A program made the position numbers and the translations under genes. A stretch of 64,000 nucleotides of DNA, from the NCBI GenBank assembly GCA_963696025.1, contig CAVOII010000015.1:186001-250000 (forward strand), read 5' to 3'. The DNA is from JABCYV01 sp963696025 (GTDB lineage: Bacteria; Acidobacteriota; Terriglobia; Terriglobales; Acidobacteriaceae). Positions 9,202 through 17,721 of this stretch are shown here, piece after piece; position 1 is the stretch's first letter, and each line of letters begins with the position of its first letter. The notes under the pieces are model-generated. The model had not been told where the DNA came from. It did not search any database and saw only the letters and a program-made list of their open reading frames with translations.

Positions 9202-10947
9202 TTACAGCCGCTCGTGCTTCATGGCTTTTGCGAACTTCTGCTCAGGCAACGTGTTGAGCACGTCTTCCTTAGAAAGCCAGGCGCGGCGAGCCTGCAACAC
9301 ACCATAGCGGATTTTCTCGAGATGCGAGGTGTGGTGCGAGTCGGTATTGATCACGATCTTCACCCCGTGCTGTTTTGCAAGACGCAAATGACGGTCGCAG
9401 AGATCCAGCCGGTCGGGATAGGAATTCAGCTCCATCGCGACTCTTCGCAGGGCTGCCGCCTTCAGCACAGCATCCATGTCGAACTGATAGGCATCGCGCC
9501 GCAGAAGTAAACGCCCGGTGGGATGACCAATGATGGACGTATTGGGATTCTCGACCGCTTTACGTAGACGGTCCGTCATTTCCGCCGAGCTTTGATTGAA
9601 GTGGGAATGTACGCTGGCGATCACCAGATCCATCTGCTCCAGCACCGAATCGGAGAGATCAAGGGTGCCGTCAGCCAGGATGTCCACTTCGATTCCTGCG
9701 AAGATCCAGATTCCTTCAAATTGATCACTCACGGCTCGGATTTTCTTGATGTGCTCAACCGCGCGTTTGTCATCCAAGCCGTTGGCGAAGGCCAGATTTT
9801 TGGAATGGTCGGTGACGGCCATGTACTTATAGCCGCGCGCCTTGGCTGCTTCTGCCATTTCTTCGATGGTGTTGCGGCCATCAGTTTCGACGGTGTGCAT
9901 GTGTACGTCGCCCTGCAGGTCGGATTGCGAAATCAGTACCGGCAGCTTGTGAGCATCAGCTGCGTCGATTTCCCCCAGGTTCTCACGCAGTTCGGGCGGG
10001 ATGTAGTCGAGTTTGAGCTTGGCATAAATATCTTCTTCAGTCTTTCCGGCGACCGCATTCTCATTATCCAAACGCGCCAGGCTGTACTCGCTGAGGCTGT
10101 ATCCCATCTTGAGCGCGCGCTGGCGCAGAGCCACGTTGTGCGCCTTCGAGCCGGTGAAATACTGCATGGCCGCTCCAAAGGACTCAGGTGCGAGAAAGCG
10201 CACATCCACTTGCATGCCTCCGCGCAGGCGAAAGCTGACCTTGTTCTCGCCGCGGGCAATGATCTCCATCAGCCCCGGAAGTTTGATGATGTGATCGATC
10301 AGCTTTTCCCGCTCGCCTTCATCACAACATGCGGCGCCGGTCACGAGGATGTCGAGATCGCCAACCGTTTCGCGTCCGCGGCGCAGGGATCCAGCGGACG
10401 TAATCTTTTCTATGCCGGGAAAGTTGCGTAAGTGTTCCTTAATTTTCTCGACTTCGCGCTCCGCAACATCGAGCAGAAAGCGGCCAGCGATGCGGCGGTA
10501 GTCCTCGATGGCTTTGAGCAGTTTCTGTTCCTGCTTTTCTCCCATGCGAGGCAGTTCCCGGATTTTGCCTTCCCGGGCCAGCTTCTCCACACCTTCCACA
10601 TCGCAAATCTGATAGGCGCTCCAGATCAGGGCAATAGTCTTGGGCCCGAGTCCCTGGATCTTGAGCAGGTCGAGCATCGAGGGGCGATATTTCCTGAGCA
10701 ATTCGGCGTGCAAGGAGAGCCGGCCGTCCTTAAACATTTCCTGCAGGTTGAGGAGCATGCCTTTCCCGATGCCCTGAATTTCGAGTATCTTCTTAGGCTC
10801 GCTGATCAGCTCTGCGATCTGCTGTGGCAGAGCTTCGATCGCCTGCGCTGCGTTGCGATAAGAACGAATGCGGAAAGAGTCCTGACCGTCGATCTCGAGC
10901 AGGTCTGCGGTTTCATAGAGAATGCCGGCGATGGCCTTGTTGTCCAT
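9202..10947 (-). CDS. polX: DNA polymerase/3'-5' exonuclease PolX
   Basis: A 581-residue bacterial family X polymerase, of the usual length for bacterial PolX. The N-terminal part has helix-hairpin-helix DNA-binding motifs and the nucleotidyltransferase core GSLRRGRETVGDLDILVTG (near 205-223), which holds the GS motif and the metal-binding Asp pair. The C-terminal PHP domain (from about 345) shows the metal-ligand motifs HMHTVETDG, VTDHSKN, VHSHFNQ, GHPTGR and NTDSH; in other bacteria it gives 3'-5' exonuclease and AP-endonuclease activity for base-excision and gap repair. The gene is monocistronic. Confidence 0.95.
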   Translation of the reverse strand: MDNKAIAGILYETADLLEIDGQDSFRIRSYRNAAQAIEALPQQIAELISEPKKILEIQGIGKGMLLNLQEMFKDGRLSLHAELLRKYRPSMLDLLKIQGLGPKTIALIWSAYQICDVEGVEKLAREGKIRELPRMGEKQEQKLLKAIEDYRRIAGRFLLDVAEREVEKIKEHLRNFPGIEKITSAGSLRRGRETVGDLDILVTGAACCDEGEREKLIDHIIKLPGLMEIIARGENKVSFRLRGGMQVDVRFLAPESFGAAMQYFTGSKAHNVALRQRALKMGYSLSEYSLARLDNENAVAGKTEEDIYAKLKLDYIPPELRENLGEIDAADAHKLPVLISQSDLQGDVHMHTVETDGRNTIEEMAEAAKARGYKYMAVTDHSKNLAFANGLDDKRAVEHIKKIRAVSDQFEGIWIFAGIEVDILADGTLDLSDSVLEQMDLVIASVHSHFNQSSAEMTDRLRKAVENPNTSIIGHPTGRLLLRRDAYQFDMDAVLKAAALRRVAMELNSYPDRLDLCDRHLRLAKQHGVKIVINTDSHHTSHLEKIRYGVLQARRAWLSKEDVLNTLPEQKFAKAMKHERL

Positions 10948-11078
10948 GCAGGACTAAAGATTAAACAAGTCGGAGCAAGAGGGAAAGATGCAGGTCTTCG
11001 TGATAACCGTACTGGGCAGACGAAAACCCGGCCCCGGGCAGAGGGGAAATATGGTGGAGGAAGGATGGGACGTACGAG

Positions 11079-11291
11079 CTATTCGGCCTTGCTGACGTTG
11101 GCCGCTTGCGGCCCTTTCTGGCCCTGAGTGATCTCGAACTCTACTTTGTCCCCTTCCTGCAAGCTTTTATACCCTTCGGACGTGATGGCGCTGTAGTGCA
11201 CAAAGACATCAGGGCTGCCATCGTCGCGTCCAATAAAACCGTATCCCTTAGCGTTGTTAAACCACTTTACCGTGCCTTTCAAACGTTCCAC
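11079..11291 (-). CDS. CspA-family cold-shock protein
   Basis: A single OB-fold nucleic-acid-binding protein of about 70 residues. The RNA-binding motifs KGYGFIGRD (RNP1) and DVFVHYS (RNP2) are both present. I prefer the GTG at 11291, which gives MERLKGTVKWFN and has a GGGGGG site five bases upstream. A GTG at 11309 in the same frame would add six residues. Such proteins act as RNA chaperones, and some are cold- or growth-phase-induced. Codon use looks highly expressed, with few rare codons. Confidence 0.93.
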   Translation of the reverse strand: MERLKGTVKWFNNAKGYGFIGRDDGSPDVFVHYSAITSEGYKSLQEGDKVEFEITQGQKGPQAANVSKAE

Positions 11292-11401
11292 TTGCGCCCC
11301 CCGGGACACGTACTCTTTCCGCTCCGAGGCCGTGCCTTTCTAAAGGCCAATTGTGCTTCTACTCGAGGGGACTGTCAAGGGACTATATCGTCGAAAACCC
11401 G

Positions 11402-11980
11402 CTATCGGCGCGGCTTTGAAGGCTTGCGCTGGTAGTTGAACCAAAGTATCGAAGAGATGGTTTTGGCGTCCCGAACAGTCCCATTTACCACCATCCGCAC
11501 AGCATCGGGCAGAGCGATTAGCCGCTGGTGAATGACTTCATCATCTTCCGGCTGAGCGATGCCCTGACGCAGCCCGCGCGCCAGATAAACATTCATGACC
11601 TCGGCAACAAAACCCGGGCTGGCGTAAAACTTCAGAATTCGTTTCCACTTGGATGCCGTGTATCCGGTCTCCTCAAGCAATTCGCGCTTGGCGGCGCTTA
11701 AGGCTTCTTCGCCCTCGTCGATACGGCCGGCAGGCAGCTCCCAGAGAAACTGCTGAGCGGCATGCCGGTATTGCCGCTCGAGCAGGATGTGAGGAACAGA
11801 GCGACTCTCGTCTACGGCAAGAATGACCACTGATCCAGTGTGGCGCACGATATCGCGGCGAACCCTCACTCCCGCGGGTTCCAGGACTTCGTCAGTCGTT
11901 ACCCAGAAAGCGGGACCGCGAAAGACCTCGCGGGAGGAGAGCACTCGAGCTTTGGCGACACGGCGGGATCGTTTGGTCAT
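11402..11980 (-). CDS. NUDIX hydrolase, ADP-ribose pyrophosphatase type
   Basis: About 192 residues, starting at the ATG at 11980. The Nudix box GRIDEGEEALSAAKRELLEETGY fits G-x5-E-x7-RE-x2-EE-x-G and binds the catalytic metals. The preceding VVILAVDES and LERQYRHAAQQFLWELPAG segments are typical of ADP-ribose or nucleoside-diphosphate-sugar pyrophosphatases. The reading frame extends upstream to 12124, but that part overlaps the divergent DUF2520 gene and is low-complexity, so I exclude it. The substrate is inferred from family resemblance only. Confidence 0.87.
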   Translation of the reverse strand: MTKRSRRVAKARVLSSREVFRGPAFWVTTDEVLEPAGVRVRRDIVRHTGSVVILAVDESRSVPHILLERQYRHAAQQFLWELPAGRIDEGEEALSAAKRELLEETGYTASKWKRILKFYASPGFVAEVMNVYLARGLRQGIAQPEDDEVIHQRLIALPDAVRMVVNGTVRDAKTISSILWFNYQRKPSKPRR

Positions 11981-12063
11981 GGAGACAATATAGCGGAGAG
12001 CGCCTTGCGGGCGAAGGTGTTGGGCTTTGGTCCGGCCAGGGCGTCCTCTGCTATGCTGCCGCG

Positions 12064-12918
12064 ATGGCGCCGAAGCCGCAGGTTGCGATCGTAAGTCCCG
12101 GACGACTGGGCACGGCACTCGCATTGGAGTTGCGAGGTGCGGGATATCGGATCCGCGAAATTATCTCGCGAAGCAATCGCGCTTCACGCAAAAAAGCCAA
12201 GCAGCTAGCCAGACAGGTGCAGGCACGGTCGACCACTGCCGAGGATGCGAGGCTCGATGCTGACGCAATCTGGTTTTGCGTTCCGGATCGCGAAATTGAT
12301 AGTGCAGCCCGCGAGCTAGCAGAGGCAGCGACATGGAGGGGAAAAATCGCGTTCCATTCCAGCGGGGCATTGGCCAGCGATGAACTCGAGGTCCTGCGGA
12401 AACGCGGCGCTAGCATTGCGTCGGTTCACCCCATGATGACGTTCGTACGTGGCTCCGTGCCTTCCCTCAAGACGGTGCCCTTCGCCGTGGAAGGCGATCC
12501 GGCGGCGGTCCGCGTTGCGAGGCGGATCGTTCACAATCTTGGAGGGAAAGCTTTTTCTATCTCCAAAAAGAACAAGGCGGCATACCACGCCTGGGGTGGT
12601 TTCATCTCACCCCTGTTAGTTTTGACGTTGGTTGCCGGCGAGAAAGTGGCGCGCGCGGCGGGACTTTCAGCTACGGACGCTCGCAAGAAGATGCTGCCCA
12701 TCGTGAGTCAAACTCTGGCCAACTATGCGAAGCTGGGTCCGGCGGGCGCGTTCAGCGGGCCAATCGGACGGGGAGATGTCGCCACCGTCCGTGAGCATCT
12801 GCGAGTTTTGAGGGGAGTTCCGGAGGCGCGGCAGGTTTACGTGGCCCTGGCTAGGGTCGCGCTGCGTCATCTGCCGGTGCAGAACAGGAAAGAGCTGAGA
12901 AAACTCTTGAAGCGGTGA
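12064..12918 (+). CDS. Rossmann-fold and DUF2520 domain protein
   Basis: A 284-residue predicted NAD(P)-dependent oxidoreductase. The N-terminal Rossmann motif is VSPGRLGTALALELRGAGY, followed by FCVPDREIDSAARELA. The central HSSGALASDELEVLRKRGA and VHPMMTF motifs are typical of the DUF2520 family, and the all-helical C-terminus (from about 170) is the DUF2520 domain. Members resemble the proline-biosynthesis reductase fold, but the substrate is unknown. It is divergent from the NUDIX gene, with only about 80 bp for two promoters. Confidence 0.85.
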   Translation: MAPKPQVAIVSPGRLGTALALELRGAGYRIREIISRSNRASRKKAKQLARQVQARSTTAEDARLDADAIWFCVPDREIDSAARELAEAATWRGKIAFHSSGALASDELEVLRKRGASIASVHPMMTFVRGSVPSLKTVPFAVEGDPAAVRVARRIVHNLGGKAFSISKKNKAAYHAWGGFISPLLVLTLVAGEKVARAAGLSATDARKKMLPIVSQTLANYAKLGPAGAFSGPIGRGDVATVREHLRVLRGVPEARQVYVALARVALRHLPVQNRKELRKLLKR

Positions 12919-12952
12919 GCACTCTCGCCACCCGGGATGACAAAGAACTGGC

Positions 12953-13750
12953 TTAGCTCAACATCAATCTCTCTATCCCCCGCGCGTGACCCGACGCCTC
13001 GTCGCAGTCCACCACGACAGCGCACAATCGCACATCGCCCGTAGCGGGCTCGAACCGAACTGGCATGTTCGTCAGGAAACGGCCCACAACCTGTTCTTTC
13101 TTTACACCGATCACGCTCTCGTAAGGACCGGTCATGCCGACGTCGGTGATATAAGCGGTTCCTCCGGGCAACAGGCGTTCGTCCGCGGTGGGCACATGAG
13201 TGTGAGTGCCGACGATCGCAGTCACCCGGCCATCCAGGTACCAGCCCAGGGAAATCTTTTCCGAAGTCGCTTCGGCGTGCATATCGACAAAAATGATCTT
13301 GGCTTTGATCGCCTTCAGCAAGTGGTCAGCGACGCGGAATGGGTCATCATTGGATGCCATGAAGACGCGTCCTTGCAGATTGACCACGGCATAAGGAACG
13401 TCGTTTTTGCGGCCTTCATAGACACCCCAGCCGGGCATGTCGGATGGATAGTTCGCCGGGCGCAGGATTCGTCGCGCCATCCCGTTGTGGTTGCCATCCG
13501 CCATCTGAAAGTAGTCGACGATCTCGCGCTTATCCCAGACATGGTTGCCGGTGGTGAGAACATCAATGCCCAATTCGAAGAGGTCTTCGGCCAGGGGCGG
13601 AGTGATACCGAATCCGGCGGCGGCATTTTCGCCATTGGCGATGACTAGATCAATATCATATTTCTGAACCAGACCAGGCAGCCGATCTTTGACAATGGTT
13701 CGCCCTGGCCGGCCAAAAATGTCGCCAATAAACAGAATCTTCACGCTCAT
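12953..13750 (-). CDS. ymdB: YmdB-like metallophosphoesterase (TIGR00282)
   Basis: A 265-residue calcineurin-like phosphoesterase. Metal-ligand motifs are KILFIGDIFGRPGR, IANGENAAAGFG (GEN), TTGNHVWDKRE (GNHxxD), VDMHAEATSEK and VGTHTHVPTAD. In Bacillus the homologue hydrolyses cyclic nucleotides and affects RNA turnover; that role is family knowledge, not shown here. It is transcribed toward the DUF2520 gene, convergent across about 35 bp. Confidence 0.92.
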   Translation of the reverse strand: MSVKILFIGDIFGRPGRTIVKDRLPGLVQKYDIDLVIANGENAAAGFGITPPLAEDLFELGIDVLTTGNHVWDKREIVDYFQMADGNHNGMARRILRPANYPSDMPGWGVYEGRKNDVPYAVVNLQGRVFMASNDDPFRVADHLLKAIKAKIIFVDMHAEATSEKISLGWYLDGRVTAIVGTHTHVPTADERLLPGGTAYITDVGMTGPYESVIGVKKEQVVGRFLTNMPVRFEPATGDVRLCAVVVDCDEASGHARGIERLMLS

Positions 13751-13788
13751 TTGAATGGTACCACGTGGATTTTTGCGGTCAGCATCGA

Positions 13789-15321
13789 CTAGCGGCCGCC
13801 GGTCAATTCCGCTGTTTTCAGAAAGTCATAGTTGCCGGAAGGGTTCAGTGTCAAATTTCCAACTCGCTTCGAGTTCACCAGCACATTGTCTTGGTACCAG
13901 AGATCGACATATGGCAACTCCTCGGCCAGAATCTGCTGGATCTCGGCGTACAGTTGCTTGCGGGTATTCTGGTCGAGCTCGCGGCGGGCCTGATCGATCA
14001 GCACGTCCACGCGCGGATTGGCGTAGTAGCCTCGATTGGCGCCCTGGGGCGGAAACTTGGACGAATGGAAAATGTATTCGAAGATGTCCGGGTCTTCATT
14101 CCCCCCGATCCAACGTAGGGAATAAAACTGGAATGCTCCCCGAGTGACGTCGGAGAAGAAAGTGGCAAATTCAAAAGTGCGAATATCAAGCGCGATGCCC
14201 ACGTCCCGCAACTGCTGTTGCAGCACAGCAGCCATTAGGCGCGTGCTTTCCTCGGTTGAACTCTTCATGGTGAGATGAAAGCGCACGCCATTTATGGCGG
14301 GATGCCCGGCCGCATGCAGCAGTTGGCGGGCACGCTCGGGATCGTGATTGTAAGTTGGAATATCACCGCGGTACGCCCAGCTCTCCGGAGGGAGAACGCT
14401 GTTGGCAGGGCGGGCGAAGCCGCGCCCCAGGTATTGGATCATCGGCTGCCGATCAATCGCGTAGGCGATCGCCTGCCGCACCCGGACGTCCTTCAAGATC
14501 GGATCGCGCAAGTTGAACGCCATGTAGCTGAGCACTGTGCCAGGAGCACGCAAAACTTCGAGATTCGAATCATGTTCGAGGGTTAGCACCATGTCAGGGG
14601 TCAGAGCGTTGATAGCAAGATCGGCGCTGCCTTTGCGTAGTTCCAGAGCCCGCGTGGTGGCGTCCGGGACCACAATAAACCGTACCCGCGGAATCTTCGC
14701 CTTCTCGCTCCAATAGTCATCGTTGCGTTCGATCACGACTTCTTTGTCTTGCTCAGCGCTGACGAAACGGAAGGGACCCGAACCGATGGGATGTTGGCTG
14801 ATCTCTGCGCCACTGCCAAACGGCACGATACCGATAGCGCCATCGGACAGATTCCACAATAGTGTGGCGAACGGTTCTTTCAGATGAAACACAACTGTGT
14901 TCTCGTCAGGGGTGTCGATCTCTTGCACCAAACGATACGCGGCGGCCTTGGTACTGCGAATCTTGCCTTGAAGCAGGGAATCGAACGTCCACTTAACATC
15001 GCGCGAAGTCAGCGGGCGGCCGTCGTGAAACTTCACGCCGTGATGCAAATGAAAGACGTAAGTCCGGGGATCTGGAATCTCCCAGCGCTCCGCGAGGCCT
15101 GGCTGGACGTTGAGATGCTGGTCGCGGGTGAGCAGATCATCAAACATGAGGTCATCAATCCGTTCCGACTGCGCATCCAGTCCGACCCGCGGATCGAGAT
15201 TCGTCGGACTGCTCTCGATGATCATCACCAGCGTGCCGGGATCGGGCGGTGTCGAGCAGGAAAGCAGCGGAAGGACTGCAAGACTCGCCAATACTGTGAG
15301 CGTGCACCGTGCTCCCAACAC
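13789..15321 (-). CDS. Peptide/nickel-type ABC transporter solute-binding lipoprotein (SBP_bac_5)
   Basis: About 510 residues when started at the GTG at 15321. That start gives a compact lipoprotein signal: ARC, then TVLASLAVLPLLSC with the lipobox Cys. The body carries family-5 solute-binding signatures such as FHLHHGVKFHDGRPLTSRDV, the IGSGPF loop and AYAIDRQPMI. The frame is open to 15651, but the extension runs through a palindromic repeat (15325-15385) and the end of anmK, so I reject it; an ATG at 15411 is the only other plausible start. No permease genes lie nearby. The position downstream of nagZ-anmK suggests uptake of muropeptides or peptides, which is inference. Confidence 0.85.
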   Translation of the reverse strand: MLGARCTLTVLASLAVLPLLSCSTPPDPGTLVMIIESSPTNLDPRVGLDAQSERIDDLMFDDLLTRDQHLNVQPGLAERWEIPDPRTYVFHLHHGVKFHDGRPLTSRDVKWTFDSLLQGKIRSTKAAAYRLVQEIDTPDENTVVFHLKEPFATLLWNLSDGAIGIVPFGSGAEISQHPIGSGPFRFVSAEQDKEVVIERNDDYWSEKAKIPRVRFIVVPDATTRALELRKGSADLAINALTPDMVLTLEHDSNLEVLRAPGTVLSYMAFNLRDPILKDVRVRQAIAYAIDRQPMIQYLGRGFARPANSVLPPESWAYRGDIPTYNHDPERARQLLHAAGHPAINGVRFHLTMKSSTEESTRLMAAVLQQQLRDVGIALDIRTFEFATFFSDVTRGAFQFYSLRWIGGNEDPDIFEYIFHSSKFPPQGANRGYYANPRVDVLIDQARRELDQNTRKQLYAEIQQILAEELPYVDLWYQDNVLVNSKRVGNLTLNPSGNYDFLKTAELTGGR

Positions 15322-15324
15322 CCA

Positions 15325-15385
15325 TGTCACCCCGAGCGAAGCCGGAGGCACGCTAGCGCGCCAAGGCGAGTCGAGGGGCTTTGGG
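15325..15385. repeat. REP-like palindromic intergenic repeat, divergent copy
   Basis: The sequence GTCACCCCGAGCGAAGCC ... GAGTCGAGGGGCT resembles the TCATCCTGAGCG ... GTCGAAGGATCC units at 28056 and 30543, but with several substitutions. It has an internal palindrome around GCACGCTAGCGCGCC. It lies in the gap between anmK and the solute-binding protein gene. Confidence 0.55.
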
Positions 15386-15403
15386 TTCGATCGCAACCCT
15401 CCC

Positions 15404-16558
15404 CTACGCATACGAGATCTTTCCCAGGGTGGCTGGCCGGCTTGCTCCCGTCGCCGATGGAATGTTCGACGGTTGGCGATGCCACGTTTGGTAGGCAAGC
15501 AACGCAAAGGCCATCGCTTCTTTTGCCTGCGACGGCACTCCGAATTCATCAGAAGAGCGAATCTGCAAACCCAGTGGCTTGAGTTCGTTGGCCAGCATAG
15601 CCAGCAGCGTGGGATTATTGGCCCCTCCGCCAGAGGCGATGAACTCAGCAAACTTGCCGCGTCGCATCAAAACGAAATGGCGCAGCGCGTCCGAAATCGA
15701 TCGCGCGGTCAACGCGGTCGCGGTCGCTACAATGTCGTGTTTTTTTGTTCGGTCGCAGCGCCTTATGAATTCCTGGACAAACTCGCGACCAAATTCTTCC
15801 CGGCCGGCGGTTTTCGGCGGCTTGCGTCGGAAGAAAGGCAAGTGCAGGACGTCGGCAACCACATGCTCCAGGACCACGCCCGAAGCCGCGATTCGGCCAT
15901 CGCGATCATATCGCTGGCAGAACAAACGCTCCGAGATTGCGTCGATCACCATATTTCCCGGGCCTGTGTCGAAAGCTACGACTTTTTGGAGAGAAGAACC
16001 CGCGGGAATGGCGGTGAGGTTTGCGATGCCACCGATGTTTTGCACGATGCGGCCAATTCGCGCATCGCAATACATCAGGTAGTCGAAGAACGGAACCAGC
16101 GGCGCCCCCTGGCCGCCAGCAGCCATATCCGCGGGCCGGAAATCAGAGACGACCGGAACTGCAACCCGCCGAGCAATGACGGAGCCCTCACCGGTTTGCC
16201 AGGTTGCTGCGATCTTTCGTCCCAGAAATCGTGCGGGTTCGCCTTGATGGTAGAGCGTCTGCCCATGAGATCCGACTAGTTCAGCCTTGAAGTTAAACTT
16301 GCGCTGCGTCGCCAGCACGGCTTCTGCGTACAGCTCCGCGAGGAGGAAGTTCAGTCGGGCTAGGTCGGCCACGCCGGCCCGCGGCGCATTCATCGCCGAT
16401 AATACGGCGCGGCGGACTTCTTTAGAGTACGGAAATGCCGCATGCCCGAGAAGTTTGATCCGTGGCGGGGACTGAACGCGCCTCGCGGATGAAATCCGCA
16501 CCAGGGCGACGTCGATGCCATCAGCGGACGTCCCGCTCATGACTCCGGCCACGATCAT
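15404..16558 (-). CDS. anmK: Anhydro-N-acetylmuramic acid kinase
   Basis: A 384-residue enzyme that hydrolyses and phosphorylates 1,6-anhydro-MurNAc to MurNAc-6-phosphate in peptidoglycan recycling. The start at 16558 gives the family's N-terminus MIVAGVMSGTSADGIDVAL. Other motifs are VGSHGQTLYHQGE, VSDFRPADMAAGGQGAPLVP, QNIGGIANLT, DTGPGNMVID and ASGGGANNPTL. The ATG overlaps the stop codon of the upstream nagZ gene by four bases (ATGA), so the two are translationally coupled and act in consecutive steps. Confidence 0.95.
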   Translation of the reverse strand: MIVAGVMSGTSADGIDVALVRISSARRVQSPPRIKLLGHAAFPYSKEVRRAVLSAMNAPRAGVADLARLNFLLAELYAEAVLATQRKFNFKAELVGSHGQTLYHQGEPARFLGRKIAATWQTGEGSVIARRVAVPVVSDFRPADMAAGGQGAPLVPFFDYLMYCDARIGRIVQNIGGIANLTAIPAGSSLQKVVAFDTGPGNMVIDAISERLFCQRYDRDGRIAASGVVLEHVVADVLHLPFFRRKPPKTAGREEFGREFVQEFIRRCDRTKKHDIVATATALTARSISDALRHFVLMRRGKFAEFIASGGGANNPTLLAMLANELKPLGLQIRSSDEFGVPSQAKEAMAFALLAYQTWHRQPSNIPSATGASRPATLGKISYA

Positions 16559-17676
16559 GCCTGATCCCGCTCGCCAGAGCTCTGCTGATTGATGTCCGAC
16601 AGACGTACCTGTTCGCCAAACTCCCATAGCTGACGCGATAGGTTAGCCAGCTTTGCCGCAGCCGGCGCGGGCGTTGTGCGCTTCAACTCCGGCGATTTTT
16701 TCTTGAAGGCACGTACCCGTCGAGCCGACTCCTCGACCCGCCGGGCAAATCTTCGGTCGCGATCCGCTTCCTTGAGCAGCATTTCGTAGGCACGGATGAT
16801 GAAATCTTCTTGATGGCAGATGAGGCCGAGGTCGCCGCCGGCGCGAATGTGCTCGACCGCCGCTCGCTCGATCGGCGCTGCCTTGAGCACGCCGCCCATT
16901 TCCAGATCGTCAGAGACTATCAGCCCGCGGTACCCGATTTTCTTGCGTAGAACTTCCGTAATCCACTTCCTGGAAAGCGAGGCGGGCGTGCCGTCGCGCG
17001 TGATCGCGGGATAGTTCGCATGTCCAATCAGGATCATGGGCAATTCGCGCCGCAGTGCACGGTAAGGATAGAGATCCTCCTTCCAGAGTTTCTTCCAGGA
17101 TTTGTCTACGCTAGGCAATTCGTGGTGGGTGTCAAGGTTTGCCTCGCCGAGTCCAGGAAAATGCTTGGCGGCACCGATTACGTGGGCAGCCCGTAGTCCT
17201 CCGAGAAATTCACGTGCGTAGAGCACGGCCTTTTTGGGATCGGCCGAAACTGCACGAGAGCTCATCACGGTGCGAGATGCCTCCAGAGCCAGGTCCACCA
17301 CGGGCGCAAAATCCGTATTGAAGCCCAGCATCTTACAGGATTCTCCAATCGCTTTGCCGTGCTTGCGAAAAAGCTTGCGGTCTCCGGTGGCAAAGACACT
17401 AGCTGCAGATGGCGCGGGACCCATAACATTGCGGAAGCGGTCGACGCGACCACCTTCCATGTCTACGCAAGTGAACAGCGGAGCGGAAACGCACGCCCGG
17501 CAGTCTTTCAGGAGCTTGTGGGTCTGCTCGGCGCTGATGATGTTGCGGGCGAAGAGAATAACACCGGCGGGTTGCAGCCGGGTGAGCAGGGAACGAAGCG
17601 AAGACGACATTTCCGTGCCGTCAAAACCGATGATTAGCAGCTGGCCGATATCAGTTTTCTTCCGAATACGTGGCAC
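16555..17676 (-). CDS. nagZ: Beta-N-acetylhexosaminidase (GH3), NagZ type
   Basis: A 373-residue glycoside hydrolase family 3 enzyme that removes GlcNAc from GlcNAc-anhydroMurNAc peptides. The diagnostic motif AAKHFPGLGEANLDTHHELP and the nucleophile Asp in GLIVSDDLEMGGV are present, with GHANYPAI between. There is no signal peptide, in line with a cytoplasmic recycling enzyme. It feeds anhydroMurNAc to AnmK, encoded by the overlapping downstream gene. A C-terminal tail of about 60 charged residues lies outside the catalytic barrel. Confidence 0.93.
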   Translation of the reverse strand: MPRIRKKTDIGQLLIIGFDGTEMSSSLRSLLTRLQPAGVILFARNIISAEQTHKLLKDCRACVSAPLFTCVDMEGGRVDRFRNVMGPAPSAASVFATGDRKLFRKHGKAIGESCKMLGFNTDFAPVVDLALEASRTVMSSRAVSADPKKAVLYAREFLGGLRAAHVIGAAKHFPGLGEANLDTHHELPSVDKSWKKLWKEDLYPYRALRRELPMILIGHANYPAITRDGTPASLSRKWITEVLRKKIGYRGLIVSDDLEMGGVLKAAPIERAAVEHIRAGGDLGLICHQEDFIIRAYEMLLKEADRDRRFARRVEESARRVRAFKKKSPELKRTTPAPAAAKLANLSRQLWEFGEQVRLSDINQQSSGERDQA

Positions 17677-17680
17677 CTAC

Positions 17681-17712
17681 AGGGATCCTTGGACTTCGCG
17701 CTCAGGATGACA
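17681..17712. repeat. REP-like repeat, single half
   Basis: The sequence AGGGATCCTTGGACTTCGCG followed by CTCAGGATGACA is an inverted-orientation copy of the conserved arms seen in the paired units at 28056-28223 and 30543-30723, but it lacks the variable hairpin between them. It sits between mutS and nagZ and may end or separate their transcripts. Confidence 0.65.
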
Positions 17713-17721
17713 GATCTGTAC

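Noticed and set aside
9592..10431. 279-codon plus-strand ORF
   Set aside because: It is antisense to polX, whose frame carries all catalytic motifs.
15322..15651. N-terminal extension of the peptide-binding lipoprotein frame
   Set aside because: It runs through a REP-like repeat and the anmK gene; the lipoprotein signal starts at 15321.
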